Shown here: piece by piece, positions 25,918 to 41,283 of the stretch
Layout: each line of letters starts with the position of its first letter
Numbering within the stretch: the first letter of the stretch is position 1
Assembly: GCF_964340395.1 (NCBI RefSeq)
Contig: NC_135565.1
Location: 15,926,209 to 15,990,208, forward strand
Origin: Glandiceps talaboti
Lineage: Eukaryota > Hemichordata > Enteropneusta > Spengelidae
Reading direction: 5' to 3'
Length of the DNA stretch: 64,000 nucleotides
The notes under the pieces: generated by a model
What the model was told of the DNA's origin: nothing
Database searches by the model: none
Seen by the model: the letters and a program-made list of their open reading frames with translations, nothing else
Program-made: the position numbers and the translations under genes

Positions 25918-27990
25918 ATGAAACCAGCTAAATCGACAGTGATGGTATTATGTCCAAACCCCAGAGACATCCATCATGCTTCAAGGATTGATGGCATATC
26001 AGAAGAAGAGAAGGAAAGGTTTACCTTTCACAAAGTGACAGCAAGCAAAGATGGACGTTTAGACTTGCTGGAATACATAGAGATATGTGAGAAGGTTGTT
26101 GTGGATAAAAACATACAACAGATTTTGAGTCTATCGGATGTTGGTGCACTGGTACATGCTGCCCTCGCACAAAAGTTTCCACATATCGTTGGACCATCGA
26201 TGGACTCAGTGTTACTGGCATTTCACAAATACTACACTCGTATGTATTTAGACCTGGAGGAGAACACACTAAAACACGCCATTCTACATGCTGATGATAC
26301 CAACCAAGAACATATGGAAAAGGCCTTAACAGAGGTTGGAGTTCCTGCGTTTCTCAAACCCTGCAGTGGAACCGCTTCATTTGGTGTCAGAAAGATTTAT
26401 TCGATTGGCGACATGAAGGAGCATATCACGTGGTACAATACCCAGAATCACGACACTCAAATTGGTTCCAGGTTTGTAGACAAATTTGGAAACAGAGATT
26501 TACATCCCCATCTCTCGAAGAGCAGTCTTATTCTGGAAGAATTCATTGGTGAAGCGAAAATTGTCACTATTGAGGGATGCGTTTTCCAGGGGGAAATACT
26601 TCACTGGCAAATAATAGAAAACTTATACTCGAAGAGTCATCCATCAATGCTTCTTGGTGGTATGCTACCACTTCAGACCACAGATAAGGATATACATGCC
26701 AGGTTATGGGCAGTATACGATGCTGTAATCAGCAAAGCCATTAGCAAAGGATTCGACAACCAATTTATCAACATAGAGACCTTTGTAAGACCAAATGGAG
26801 ATATCAAAGTTGTGGAAATAAATCCACGAATGGTTCCCGACTGCATCCCCATTTATCGCATGTGTATTGATCATGGCAATGCCGACCAAATAGTTGCTAT
26901 GCTGAACATAAACAGTGGCATAAAACCAAAGCCCTGTGTTTGGAATGGTAAACACGGTCTGGTTGGGTTCGCTATAACATTTGCCACAGGAAAGGCAGAA
27001 GACCTATTGGACTTCGAAGAGGCAGCCAAACATCCAGAAGTATCGCCTGTCTTTAATCATGGCGATGATGTACCTAACTATGGAGTCGGAGGAGTTAACT
27101 TAGCAGATGTGATTATTGTCGGCAAGAACAGAAGAGGTAAAATGAATCAATATATAGCTTGCATACCCAAAAGCTGTTAGTGTCATTTTCTTTCTCCAAA
27201 TACTGCTTACATAAATGTTAGCTCCCAAAGGGCATTCATTCCCTTTTAAGCAGTATTCGTGGCCACACAAATTCCATATAAAAATGAATGACATTAGGAT
27301 TAGTGAATGTAGTTTGCTTGGTCGTATACCTCAACCAACCCAACAAATGACTTCACTCATCCAGTGCGATTTAAGTATGAAACGATCTTCATAAAACTGA
27401 ATACTACAGCTAATATAGCTTACACACAAAACCACTATACACTATAACTGGTCTAAGATTCGACAAAATTGCTGTGTATGAAGATCATTCATATAAGTTA
27501 CAAACCAATGTACTCTAACCATTCACACAGATGATTTAAGTGTCAAAGTTGTATCCATAAATTAAATCACTTCCTTCAAATTTATTCAGATTTCTGCTAA
27601 AAAAGACAGTGGTAATCAAGGTTTGGCTTACTGTTTTAGACACAAACTAAAACTGTTGTTGTAACTGTTGATAAACTATATGATGTATAGCAGGGTAGCG
27701 TGTCTGTTGACCTCTACTATCGCATATGTACATTTTGACTCTTCCACTGTTTGCATGCTCTATCTAGATTAACAGGATTCACCCATTTATGCAATCTACC
27801 ACAACTTCATCAAACAAGGAATGTTTGAGTTAATGTCGATTTTAGCAATCCCAAATCTCAATTGTCACTGTAGTATTTGATTATAAAATAAATGACACAC
27901 CACAAACATACCAAATATCTATTTCCAGGGATCTATATGGACACATCAAGCTTGTTTAACAATATGAAAATACTGTTGTTGTTGTCGTCG

Positions 27991-28039
<49 letters not shown>

Positions 28040-28439
28040 CGTTGTTGTTGTTATTGAGTTTAAGTGGAAATATTCTTGAAAAGACGTATTAATTTTAGAT
28101 ACTCAATTATAACAATTTTCGGATGCTTATCTACATGACAATCCGATGTGAAATATTATAGCCTAATTTAATGGTGTAACCGAATCATTTCTTTACAAAT
28201 ATAATGATTGCGTTGATTCTATACACAAGAAATGATTCGTAACAGAAGAACTCTTCATGCATTTATACTGTAACAACAGTAATGATGATAACCAGACATA
28301 CAGTGTCTGTACTTTATCGTAAGCATTGAACGAGTCTTCTATGTACTTTTTTACAGAATTGATGACGCGTTATATTGATATCTTGAAGAAGATTCTGAAG
28401 AAACCAGAATTTAGTCCCAAACAAGAATATGATGAATAA
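25918..28439 (+). CDS. ATP-grasp domain ligase, B-type (gene B4), two coding exons
   Basis: Exons 25918-27136 and 28357-28439 (intron 27137-28356, phase 1) give 433 residues. It is closest to B1. It has two extra residues after the NPRM motif (CIDHGNADQIV against CIGNVDPIV in B1). The catalytic pattern is complete: KPCSGTASFG, LILEEF, FINIETFV, VVEINPRM. The tail is slightly altered (LMTRY at its start, EYDE at its end). The intron contains a (GTT)n array of about 80 bp. Large and small exons lie in the same order as in the other copies. Confidence 0.86.
27975..28053. repeat. (GTT)n array in the B4 intron
   Basis: About 26 units with a few GTC interruptions. It is orthologous in position to the B1 and C5 intron arrays. 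Confidence 0.92.
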
Positions 28440-29830
28440 GTGCCCTGTTATATCACTATACAAGAGATTCTAACTTTTCACAAGACATTGAAGTTTTAGC
28501 GATTTTACGAATCAATTTATTGGTAGACAGGTCTGGAATGAGTCTTGCATTTTTGTTTAAACATCTAAATGTAGTTACATCGTGTAACTAACTTCATTCG
28601 GTAAATCATTCCACAGCTGTTAGGGAGTATACACAAAGCCTTGTATCCTCTATTAGTATTCTTTATGAAACACATGTATATTAATTAGGTGATTTTGCAT
28701 AACTAAGATATTATTCATGTACTCAAAAAATAACTGTTTTAATGATAGAATAATTCATAGACGAATACTACATGAGTGAAACATTATACGATACATTTTA
28801 GTCTGAGTGCGTGTATACCATATTTGGTAGCATTAATAATATTATTAATATTATTATTAAATGGGTTTGTCATGTAAAACGTTTTTATTGAGAACTTATA
28901 CTTCGGGAGAAATTTCAATTCATATCTGGTTTATATATGCTAATTTGCTTTTCATTGTTCCAAGTCGCAATTGAAATACAGTATCATATATATACTCCCG
29001 CTAATTCTTTAAAACTGCTAAACGGACTGTTTAAGCACTGTGTTACTGAACTCGTCCCTACATATTCAAAGAGTAGCCGAATGGTGGTGCTGGTCCTTAT
29101 CATGGAATTAGGAGGAGACATTGCGTTCTATAATACAATTACAAAATATCCAATGAGAACGGAGGGCACATCTTCATGTCAATCCCTGTTTTTGTTAAAT
29201 TCACATTCAAAATATCTTTGAACCAAACCAAATTTGAAGACTGTGTCACAGATTAATGTAAGGATCAGAAAACTAACCATACCTGTACTATGATCAATCA
29301 AATTTGTAATAGACTACCTAACAATAAATGTACTGACATTTTAGCATAGCTTGTTATTAATAAAGTTGATTTTCAAAATCATTAATATTTTTTTGTTTGT
29401 ACCTTTAAAATGTTTTAAAATAAAATTTCATCATTGTCATGTAATTAAATGTTACTGCCCCACATCAGGATACGTGTAATTTCGGCTTATGATCATTACA
29501 GTTCAAATGTGAAATTGTGTAATGTTATGGAGTCAGGCGATAGTCAACACTGTGTCATGTATGTGGACTACATAACATTGAACTTCAAATGAACCGTTGA
29601 AGGCAAACGTAATGTATGGATGGATGGATATGAATAGATTGGACTCCCTAGAACAAATGGAAACACTGCACTCTCTACAATGGCACCAGCAAAACACTGA
29701 GGAAAGTATTGTATCGAATGTTTCATTTATTTCATTTATTTTTCCATAATTTTCCACTTCCCGAGACTTCCACTTTCTAGAATCTGGGTGTACACGCTAC
29801 AATCGAAGTAGCCTAGTTTGTTCCTATATG
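28440..29830. repeat. B-type 3' flank of B4
   Basis: Homologous to 7677-8570 and to the A flanks, with a single copy of the 257-bp sequence and no 560-bp segment. At about 29580-29757 it carries a decayed relative of the membrane-segment ORF seen at 2947-3159. Confidence 0.6.
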
Positions 29831-29931
29831 TGACGTCACTATTAAAACCACAACCGATGTGATACAAGCGCCTGTAAAATGGATCACTTGCACATGTACA
29901 TCGCGGAGGGGAGACCAGAATAACTTGCTTG
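29831..29931 (+). promoter_or_regulatory. CRE-containing block after B4
   Basis: TGACGTCA at 29831-29838 and donor CTTG|GTGAGT at 29931/29932. It lies 4 kb upstream of C5, which also has a closer block at 32162, so it may be redundant or unused. Confidence 0.38.
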
Positions 29932-32161
29932 GTGAGTTTAATTATCAAAGGTTATTCATTATATATGGGTTTTAATACCAAATCTAGGTTGGGATGTACC
30001 TCTTTAGAACTGGTTGGACATGCATTTGAGTGTACAAATACATTTGTATTCTTATGTCGGGTTGAATCTCAATGTAGCATTAGTCCTTCCTGAAACACAA
30101 GCAGATCAGCTTTAATTGGCGTTTCGTTTTAAATTCGGTTCACAAGAAATAATCTTGTTGTGTTGCAACATATAGATTAGGTATTTGAACAGGTAGATAA
30201 AATATGCATATGCTGTAACGTATCAACTTCGTAAGGTCAACAACTTTGTTTTCTTTGAACTCTGAAATTCGGTGTGTTTTTTAATCTTCTTAAAATCTGA
30301 CCTTGGTCCATTGAGAAGCTCGATCGCTTCATTTTAAGCACCAGTGCTTTCACACCTATTATAATACTCCTAACATTTGCATATGGGTAGGGTCTTCCAA
30401 GTGACCTGACCTTGTCGTTCATAAAGGAAATACCTGACCTACAAAACGCAACACAAAGGCTAACTTTTATATACACTAACAGATATACTTGGACATTAAG
30501 CAAATTGACGCTGTCCACTATAAAATGAAGTGAAAGAAGGATTACATTGAAACGAATTGAGACTTCTTCGGCCAGATAATGAGAGATGGAGATTTCATAT
30601 GGGTGTGGGTATATTTGATAACTCAACATAATGGTACACGAGGCACTTCCAAGTTAAGTTTACGGGTATCATGATGTCCTAGATAAAATAGCTTATGCAG
30701 ACAGTCTCAGGTCATTGAATATATCGTACAAATCTTTTGTTAGAAGTAAGGCATTATTTTGGGTAGCTATTCATTCCATTCACCTATTCTATGACGGCCA
30801 CTATGAACGACAACCACATCAATGGATATGAAGGACATGATACTGGGATGAATGCATACTGGACCCATTATAAAAGGGACACACCTGATGTTATTCATTT
30901 TGGGGGTGTAATATTTGCAGTGAATGTGTAGGTAAGATCAAATCAGCCTTAAAATCTCTTGATACCGATAAGTATCACTAATCCAAATTTGCGTAGAGTG
31001 TCACGGCCTTACACAAAATGAGTGGAGAATGATGAAAAGACATTGAATGAAGTTTTAACAATTTTATGAATCAACTATTACATGGACAGGAATGAGTGTT
31101 GACTTTCTGTTTAAAGGTGATTCCAAATACTTACATTCACTTACATTCACATATGCTAGTAGATCAGCAACAGAAAAGTAATGGTACAGATTCAATAACC
31201 ATCAATCAATTGAGGTCTAGTTCTATGTATAGTGTCCTGGTAAATGTTAGGCTATACCTCAGACAAGGGCCTACTTGTCTGTGGCTATACTATGACCGTC
31301 GATACATCGCGGTTTAGGCAACAATAAATCCTTACCATCTCAATCTATAAGTAACTAATTAGTGAAACCCATAATCATGGAGAGTGAGTCAATGCACGAT
31401 GCAAACAGGTGACTGGAACCTCACAATGAAAGGCTCAATAGTAGGACCAGTAAAGTTTCAAGATGGACTGTTTAACCCTTGATTACCTGAAGTTGTTGTA
31501 GGAGAAAGGGCCTCCTTTCCCATTTATATTGGCCCTGATGTATTGGAAGTTTGTGTTAGGTGTTACACGTTACTATACATGCTGGTAAAATTGATATTGA
31601 TAATGAGATACTAGGTAGACGAGCTTAATCTGGTTTATCATTTCTCGTTGTACTATACATGAAAACATCAGGACATGTCAAGGGACTTGGTTAAACTGTT
31701 ACTGGTAGCATAGGAAAACTATTTTCTAAGAATTCAGACTGGAAAGGAATTTTGCATCATCTGATGTACAATTGGAATCTAGATGACAAAGCCCTGTGAA
31801 ATATAGTTTCTTCGGGGCCCGAACTGTAAATGATGACCCTACTGTTTCTCAAGAGCTTAATAACGTTATTTAGTTATGCGATGCGACATTTAACCACGTG
31901 TAGGCTACGTTGCTGACAATGTGTGAAGTGGAGTGTACCCGAACAGGCCAAAGTAATATATGTCAAGGTTGTGAATAGGTTAGACTCCCTAGTGTAAACG
32001 GAAACACTGTACACTCAGTTATGACACCACATAGAAGACAATTTTGCATGAATCATTTTCATATTTTCCAGCCACTTCCTGGGTATTCTCTTCTGAAGAA
32101 CCACTTTCTAGATCCCAGATTTCCATCCTACGATCGAAGCGGCCAGGTTCGTCCTCGTGTG
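29932..32161. repeat. B4-C5 intergenic region
   Basis: 29932-31090 duplicates 23246-24400. About 31150-32270 duplicates the spacer 9330-10430. No gene was recognised. Confidence 0.55.
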
Positions 32162-32301
32162 TGACGTCATCAGTAAAAGTACAGCGGACATTTTAAAGGC
32201 GGCCTGAAGAACAGAAGGACCACTGGTGGCACTGGTATATTGCCGGAGATACAAATTACATTACTTTGTAGTTAAGATATTCGTAACACGCAACTTACAA
32301 G
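32162..32301 (+). promoter_or_regulatory. CRE-containing block and candidate 5' exon for C5
   Basis: TGACGTCA at 32162-32169 and donor ACAAG|GTAGGT at 32301/32302. The acceptor would end at 33742, 64 nt before the C5 ATG. It is the same arrangement as at 10341-10471 before A2. Confidence 0.45.
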
Positions 32302-33806
32302 GTAGGTAGAAGTCAAACGCTGCAAAACAGTGTGGGCATGTGTTTGATATATACAATCTAGTTGTATCAAATATCGGCGTGAATCTCTTGGCATGATATA
32401 GCACTATTCAGTACGTGAACAACAAGGAGTTCACGCTTGCTGCTTCTGCTTTAGGCTGACAAATACTTGAGCCCTTTTTCGAAATATTCCATATAATGAT
32501 AGAGGAATTACGCTGCAACGAATCGAGCCTTTTCCGGATTTTAATCAGATTGAGCTTTCGTGTGTGTGTTGGTAAATTTCCAAACTTGATATCACGACAA
32601 ACATGGCATTATCAGTATACAATGTTATCCCAACTAGTTTAGGTCACACTAACCGTCTGACGTCACTGAACATGTCACACAATCTGTTGTTCATTCAGGT
32701 AGGACATTGCATGGGATGCAACTTCACCAAAGAATTAAAGGCCTTTTCGTGCATGACGAATACATACATTACCCATAACTAAAAAGACTTATATAGTAGA
32801 TTTTGGTCAATCAAATATTTAAAATCTACCAACCTAGGCCTATTCTAAAATGGGCGTAATCGGAACCACACAATTTGTTTTCTCTCGGCCTTAGTACAAA
32901 GAAATGTGTATTTTTAATTACCTCTCACCTGATCCAAAAGGTCACCTCAATCTCATAAACATGCCGTAGGCCTAAGCAGTTCATACAACTCATCGGTTTT
33001 GTCACCCAGTCCTGTCAGTAATGTTTTGACATATTATACGTTGATGACTACCTGTTGAAAATAAACAAAAAACGTGTAAACCTTTTATTTTGAGAACCAA
33101 ATCAGTGCCATGTTCATAAGGTTTCCTTGATTTCCCGACGTTAATTCCTGAAATGTAAATTGCCTTTGGAAATTGATAGGTTTATACATTGTGCACTTAT
33201 TGTCCTTTTCACCTGTCAATCATTCACACAATTAACAAACTTACTGATTACCAGTGTCATCATTGGGTATGTAAAGTGTTCGTACACATTTATACTTACA
33301 TTCACACTATTCTAAATTTGATCCTAACTCCATGGCATAAATAATTGTATGTCTATATTAAAGATGTTCCAATGGTTACCATTCTTGTCCATATATTTTA
33401 ATGTAATGCTGCATTCCCTAGTGGGAATATACATTGCCCTAGCCATGTAGTAATTGTCCTTGACTTTCCTTCTCAAAGTTGTTCTATGATGTGTCGCCCA
33501 TGTCTGTTATCCATTCGGTCGGTTCCTTAGAAGTTCGTTGACTACTTGAAGAAATCCCATTATAGTCGGCCACTAGCAGTTTACCCAAGTTATGCAGGTT
33601 TCTGTTTTCCCGATAAAATGTATTCCAATGCTACGCTCTGAGCGTATCGGTAACTGAGGATGCTCAGTGTTTCATTGCTGAAAAATTGAAAAGTCAACTG
33701 AACCCAAATAATCATTGAAACTATTTTTCGTTGCGTTCACAGACTATTTCCGCAGTCACTTGAGTGGGAATTTTGTATTTCACACTGATCCATACACAAG
33801 GCCGAC

Positions 33807-35968
33807 ATGACACCAGCTAAATCTACAGTGATGGTATTATGTCCAACACCAAAAGACATCCATTATGCTTCAAGAATTGATGGCATATCAGAAGAAGAGA
33901 AGGAAAGGTTTACTTTCCACAAAGTGACAGCAAGCAAAGATGAACATTTAGACTTGCTTGAATATACAAAGATGTGTGAGAAGGTTGTTGTAGATAAAAA
34001 CATACAGCACATTCTGAGTCTAATGGATGCTGGAGCACTGGTACATGCTGCCCTCGCGCAAAAGTTTCCACACATCATTGGACCATCAATGGAGTCAGTG
34101 TTATTGGCATTTCACAAATACTACACTCGTATGTATTTAGACCTGGAGGAGACAACTCTCAAGCACGTTATTATAGATGCTGATGATACCAGCGAAGAAG
34201 ATATGCAAAAGGCCATAGCAAAGGTTGGAGTTCCTGCGTTCCTAAAACCTTGCACAGGAACAGAATCATTTGGTGTCAGAAAGATTTCGTCGATCAGCGA
34301 CTTGAAGGAGCATATCACGTGGTACAATACTCAGAACCACGTCACTCAAATAAGCGCCAGGTTTGTAGACAAATATGCAAACAAAGATCTGTATCCCTAC
34401 TTTTCGAAGAACAGCCTTATTCTAGAAGAATTTGTTGATGACGCAAAGATTGTAGACATAGATGGATGCGTCTTTCAGGGGGAAATACTTCACTGGCAAA
34501 TATCTGAAAACTTATACTTGAAGAGCCACCCAACTGTAGTAAGTGGTGGTACGCTACCATTTGAGACCACAGATAAGGATCTACACACCAGATTATGGGC
34601 AGTATACGATGCTGTAATCAGCAAAGCCATTGGTAAAGGGTTCGACAACCAATTTATCAACATGGAAATCTTTGTAAGACCAAATGGAGATATCAAAGTT
34701 GTGGAAATAAATCCACGACTGGTTCCAGACTATATCCCCTTTTATCGAATGTGTATTGGCAATGGCGATCCAATGGTCGCTTTGCTGAATATTGGCAGTG
34801 GCATAAAACCAAAGCCCTGTGTTTGGAATGGTAAGCATGGTCTGACTGGGTTCGCTATAACATTTGCCACTGGAAAGGCAGAAGACCTATTGGACTTTGA
34901 AGAGGCAGCCAGACATCCAGAAGTATCTCCGGTCTTTAATCATGGCGATGATGTACCTGACTATGCAGACGGAGGAGTTAATTTAGCAAATGTGGTTATT
35001 GTCGGCAATAACAGAAGAGGTAAAATGAATCAATATATAGCTTGCATACCCAAAAGCTGTTAGTGTCATTTTCTTTCTCCAAATACTGCTTACATAAATG
35101 TTAGCGCCCAAAGGGCATTCCCTGTTAATCAGTATTCGTGGCCACACAAATTCCATTATACAAAAATGAATGACATTAGGATTAGTGAATGTAGTTTGCT
35201 TGGTCGTATACCTCAACCAACCCAACAAATGACCTCACTCATCCAGTGCGATTTAAGTATGAAACGATTTTCATAAAACTGAATACTACAGCCAACATAG
35301 CTTACACACAAAACCAGTATACACTATAACTGGTCTGAAATTCCACACAGTTGTTGTGTATTCATGTATACTAAGTTACAAACCATCGCACATGTGTTTT
35401 ATCCATTCAGACATGATTTAAGCGTCCAAAGTGTATCCATGAATGAAATTTCTTTCTTCAAATTAGTAATTAATGCTTACAATATAATTTGATTTCTGCT
35501 AAACAACGAAAGTGACTTCGAAATTTCAGCTACTGGGGGTAGAGACAAACTAAAACTATTGTTGTGACTGGTACTAAACTATAATTATGATATATGTTGG
35601 TTTAAAAATACCCATAGCAGGGTAGAGCAGCGTGTCAGTTGAGCTCCATTATCTTGTATTGTACATTTTGGGCCATCCAGTGTTTACATACACTATCTTG
35701 AATACCAGGATTCTTATATCCACACAACAGAGACGTCTCAATCACCCATTTGTGTAATTAACCTCGACATCATCAAACAAGAATAGGTTTAGTTTATGTC
35801 GATCTTAGCTCTCCATAACCTCAATTGTCGCTGTAGTATCTGATTACCTAAGAGATGACAAACCACTAACATACCAATGGTTCTTTTCTCTATATTTGTA
35901 CGAATCTATACGAACACAGCAAGTTTGTTGTATATATAAAAACAAACTACCGTTGTTGTTGTTGTTTG

Positions 35969-36000
<32 letters not shown>

Positions 36001-36456
36001 GTTGGTGGTGGTGTTGGTGTTGTTGTTGTTGTTGTTGTTGTTGTTACTGTTCTTGAGTTCAAGTGGCCACATGGTTACTCAATGAATAACAAATGATAAC
36101 ATAACTATATAATTTTTATCTATATGAAAATCCAATGTGAAACAATATAGCCCAATTTATTGTTGTAACTGAATAATTTTTTACAAATATAAGAAATACG
36201 TAAAATTGTTTAATTTTATACACAGGAAATGATTTGTAATTAACGAACTTTCCATACATTTAACAAGCTTTTCATACATTTATTTTGTAACAACAGTAAT
36301 GATTATAACCAGACATACAGTGTCTGTACTTTATCGTAAGCATTGAACGAATTTTCTGTGTTCTTTCTTATAGAAGTGATGTCACGTTATTTTGATATCT
36401 TGACGAAGATTCTGAAGAAACCAGAATTTAGCCCCAAACAGGAATATGAAGAATAA
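33807..36456 (+). CDS. ATP-grasp domain ligase, diverged B-like (gene C5), two coding exons
   Basis: Exons 33807-35019 and 36374-36456 (intron 35020-36373, phase 1; acceptor TTATAG) give 431 residues. It begins MTPAKSTVMV. All ATP-grasp positions are kept (FLKPCTGTESFGVRKI, LILEEFVDD, FINMEIFV, VVEINPRL), but the loop has Glu where the other copies have Ala (GTESFG) and the usual NPRM is NPRL. It is a mosaic: SEEDMQKAIAKV and KHVIIDADD resemble A-type, while the C-terminal half and the intron resemble B-type. It is the last gene of the array and the most diverged in its flanks. Confidence 0.85.
35950..36050. repeat. (GTT)n/(GGT)n array in the C5 intron
   Basis: About 100 bp of GTT with a GTGGTGGTG interruption. 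It is orthologous in position to the B1 and B4 arrays. Confidence 0.9.
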
Positions 36457-39029
<2,573 letters not shown>

Positions 39030-41283
39030 ATAATTCATGTTTCTGGTGAGGACCATGGATATAGTCCACTAGGGACTAATCTAGTCCATGATCCTAACTA
39101 ATCAATGAAATGATAAATACAGTGTACAATCATCAAATGAGAAGTGAACATTTTATACTGTGTAACAAAAACAAACAGAAAATAGCAGTCAAGTGTGTAT
39201 ATTATGTTATCTTAGTTTTGTCTTGAAGGCATGTAGTCTATGTGTATTCTTTAATGCAATGGGGAGAGAGTTCCAGTGTTTCACAGTTGTGTATTTAGAA
39301 TTAAATTGGCAAATCGTGCGTTGTAATTAGTTAGCTAATGGTACATGTATGGTTACCATTACATGTTTAATGAATGCATCTATTTACGTTTAATATAAAG
39401 TAATAGTTATGAGTAAGTTTATTACATACATATAGTGTTATTGTCGATCGCTGATATATATTTCATCAATAGTTGCTGTTCAATTCAATTCCTGGTTGAT
39501 GTAATTACATGTATGGTTAGTAGTATATATATAAATGGAGATTATTATTAATATTTCATGGAAAGTTGGTATTACATACATCGTTTATTTCATTACCATT
39601 ATGTCCTGCATACCGATATGGTTGATTGTATTAATTTCATGATAAATACTATATGTTGCACAGGGTGCAGCGAGCATGTAATTGATTGATCGATTGATCG
39701 ATTTATTGATTTACTATTTGGTTGAATGATAGATCGGTTGAAAGATTCACTTCTGTGGTGAAATAAAACCTATTTTGTGTGATATTGGTCAATTGACTCA
39801 TTGATTTTTGTGGTGATAGAAAACTTTTTCCTTCTTTCCCTGGCTATTTTTCTCTCTTTCAGCTGCATATTGACTAAATAAAGACATCTTGTCCATTCTT
39901 TTCCTCTTATCTAAATTAAGACACCCCTAATCTCATAATTAGAAGGGATCAGTTACCATGAAAATTTGCTTCATCTCTTATCTACTGAGTGATTATCACA
40001 CCGGACAAACACTCAAACATGCACAAACGAAGAATAAAGAGAAAGGGGAGGTAACTCAAAACATTCAAAAGCACCATGGCTTTAAAAGATGTGATTCTGG
40101 AGTATTTTCAAAAAGAATTGGCAAATCAATGTCACGATATGCCTTCCATAATTAAGACAGTGATGCTGACAACGTCAGGGTCGATCGAACATATAGTTTG
40201 CAGTATATCGCCAACTATTGTATGTATGACCCAATGATGAGAGGATAGCCGTAAGACCGGAAGACGGAAGTAGAAACCTTTGACCCACACAGTTTGTATA
40301 TGATATTAGAATAAAATTCCCACTGTCCTAGACACTTGAGGCCGGTGCTAAGACAGAGGGTATTACTTACCATGTTGGTAGTATGTTATCGGCTTTGACT
40401 TCAATTTCGCTCTGTAAGTTGGTAAGGGGCAGCGTCCTTTTAAAACTGACGCACAATAAACGTAATTCCTTCGTTTTAGTTTAACTCCCCTCCCATGGCC
40501 CAAACTTCACCAAAAGGGAAAAAAATGAACGACCTGTCGTATACAATACATATACTAGTATACAATGTGGCTACTTCATGTACTTGACATCGAAAACACA
40601 ACAAACTAAACTTGCAATTCAACTGTAGAACATGTTACCCTCTCTGGAAATCATACTTTCAACGGGGAAATTGTATTTACCAGTAACCATGCTATATATA
40701 GTCTTCATGTTGTTGCTGTAGTTTTTATTCACACGTTCCCGTAATTTATACACATTGATGGCTCAGGTAAACATGCAGTGCATCGCGACGGTGATGAACA
40801 AGTTGACAGCGCCTTTCACATGTTTCAACATGCGAAAAATGTACAAATATGTTTAGAATAACTAAAACTATTGCTGAATAATTATTTTAGACGATAGAAC
40901 TGTCGATTTTCACGTTAATAAAAGGATGTTATCAACATCAGTCGATCGATCAAATTGCCACGGTGAATGGTGAAATAAAAGTTAGCAATATGCCACGCTG
41001 GTGTTCTCGAGACTTGAAAGGTCAAGCCAAATGCGTTATATTGTATTGGTAATGTCTGTATTTTCTTTCCTATAGGTTTCACGTTTGGCCAGAAAAAATA
41101 ACAAAGCTGTTCAACGGCAACCTAACCCATCACATTGGGTGGGTAGGTAGGTAGGTAGGTAGGTAGGTAAGTAGGTAGGTAGGTAGGTAGGTTTATTTGT
41201 TTTACAATGTTTGACAAGGATGTAAAAACATGCAATATATAATGATGGCAAAATATTTAAAATTGAGTTTATAATTGTAGTAC
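39030..41283. other. Intergenic DNA without a recognisable gene
   Basis: AT-rich. GGACCATGGATATAGTCC... at about 39049 pairs with ...TAGTCCATGATCC at about 39083 as a short imperfect hairpin. A (TAGG)n tract is at 41141-41192. Small ORFs here show no recognised domain. Confidence 0.5.

Noticed and set aside
23568-30629. 125-130-codon minus-strand ORFs after A3 and B4
   Set aside because: Shared only because the flanks are duplicated; truncated in the A2 flank, no recognisable domain, no splice context.
5197-35063. Bacterial contamination as the source of the ATP-grasp genes
   Set aside because: All copies have GT-AG introns with conserved phase, eukaryotic intergenic DNA and linked animal genes (CSRP, CECR2).
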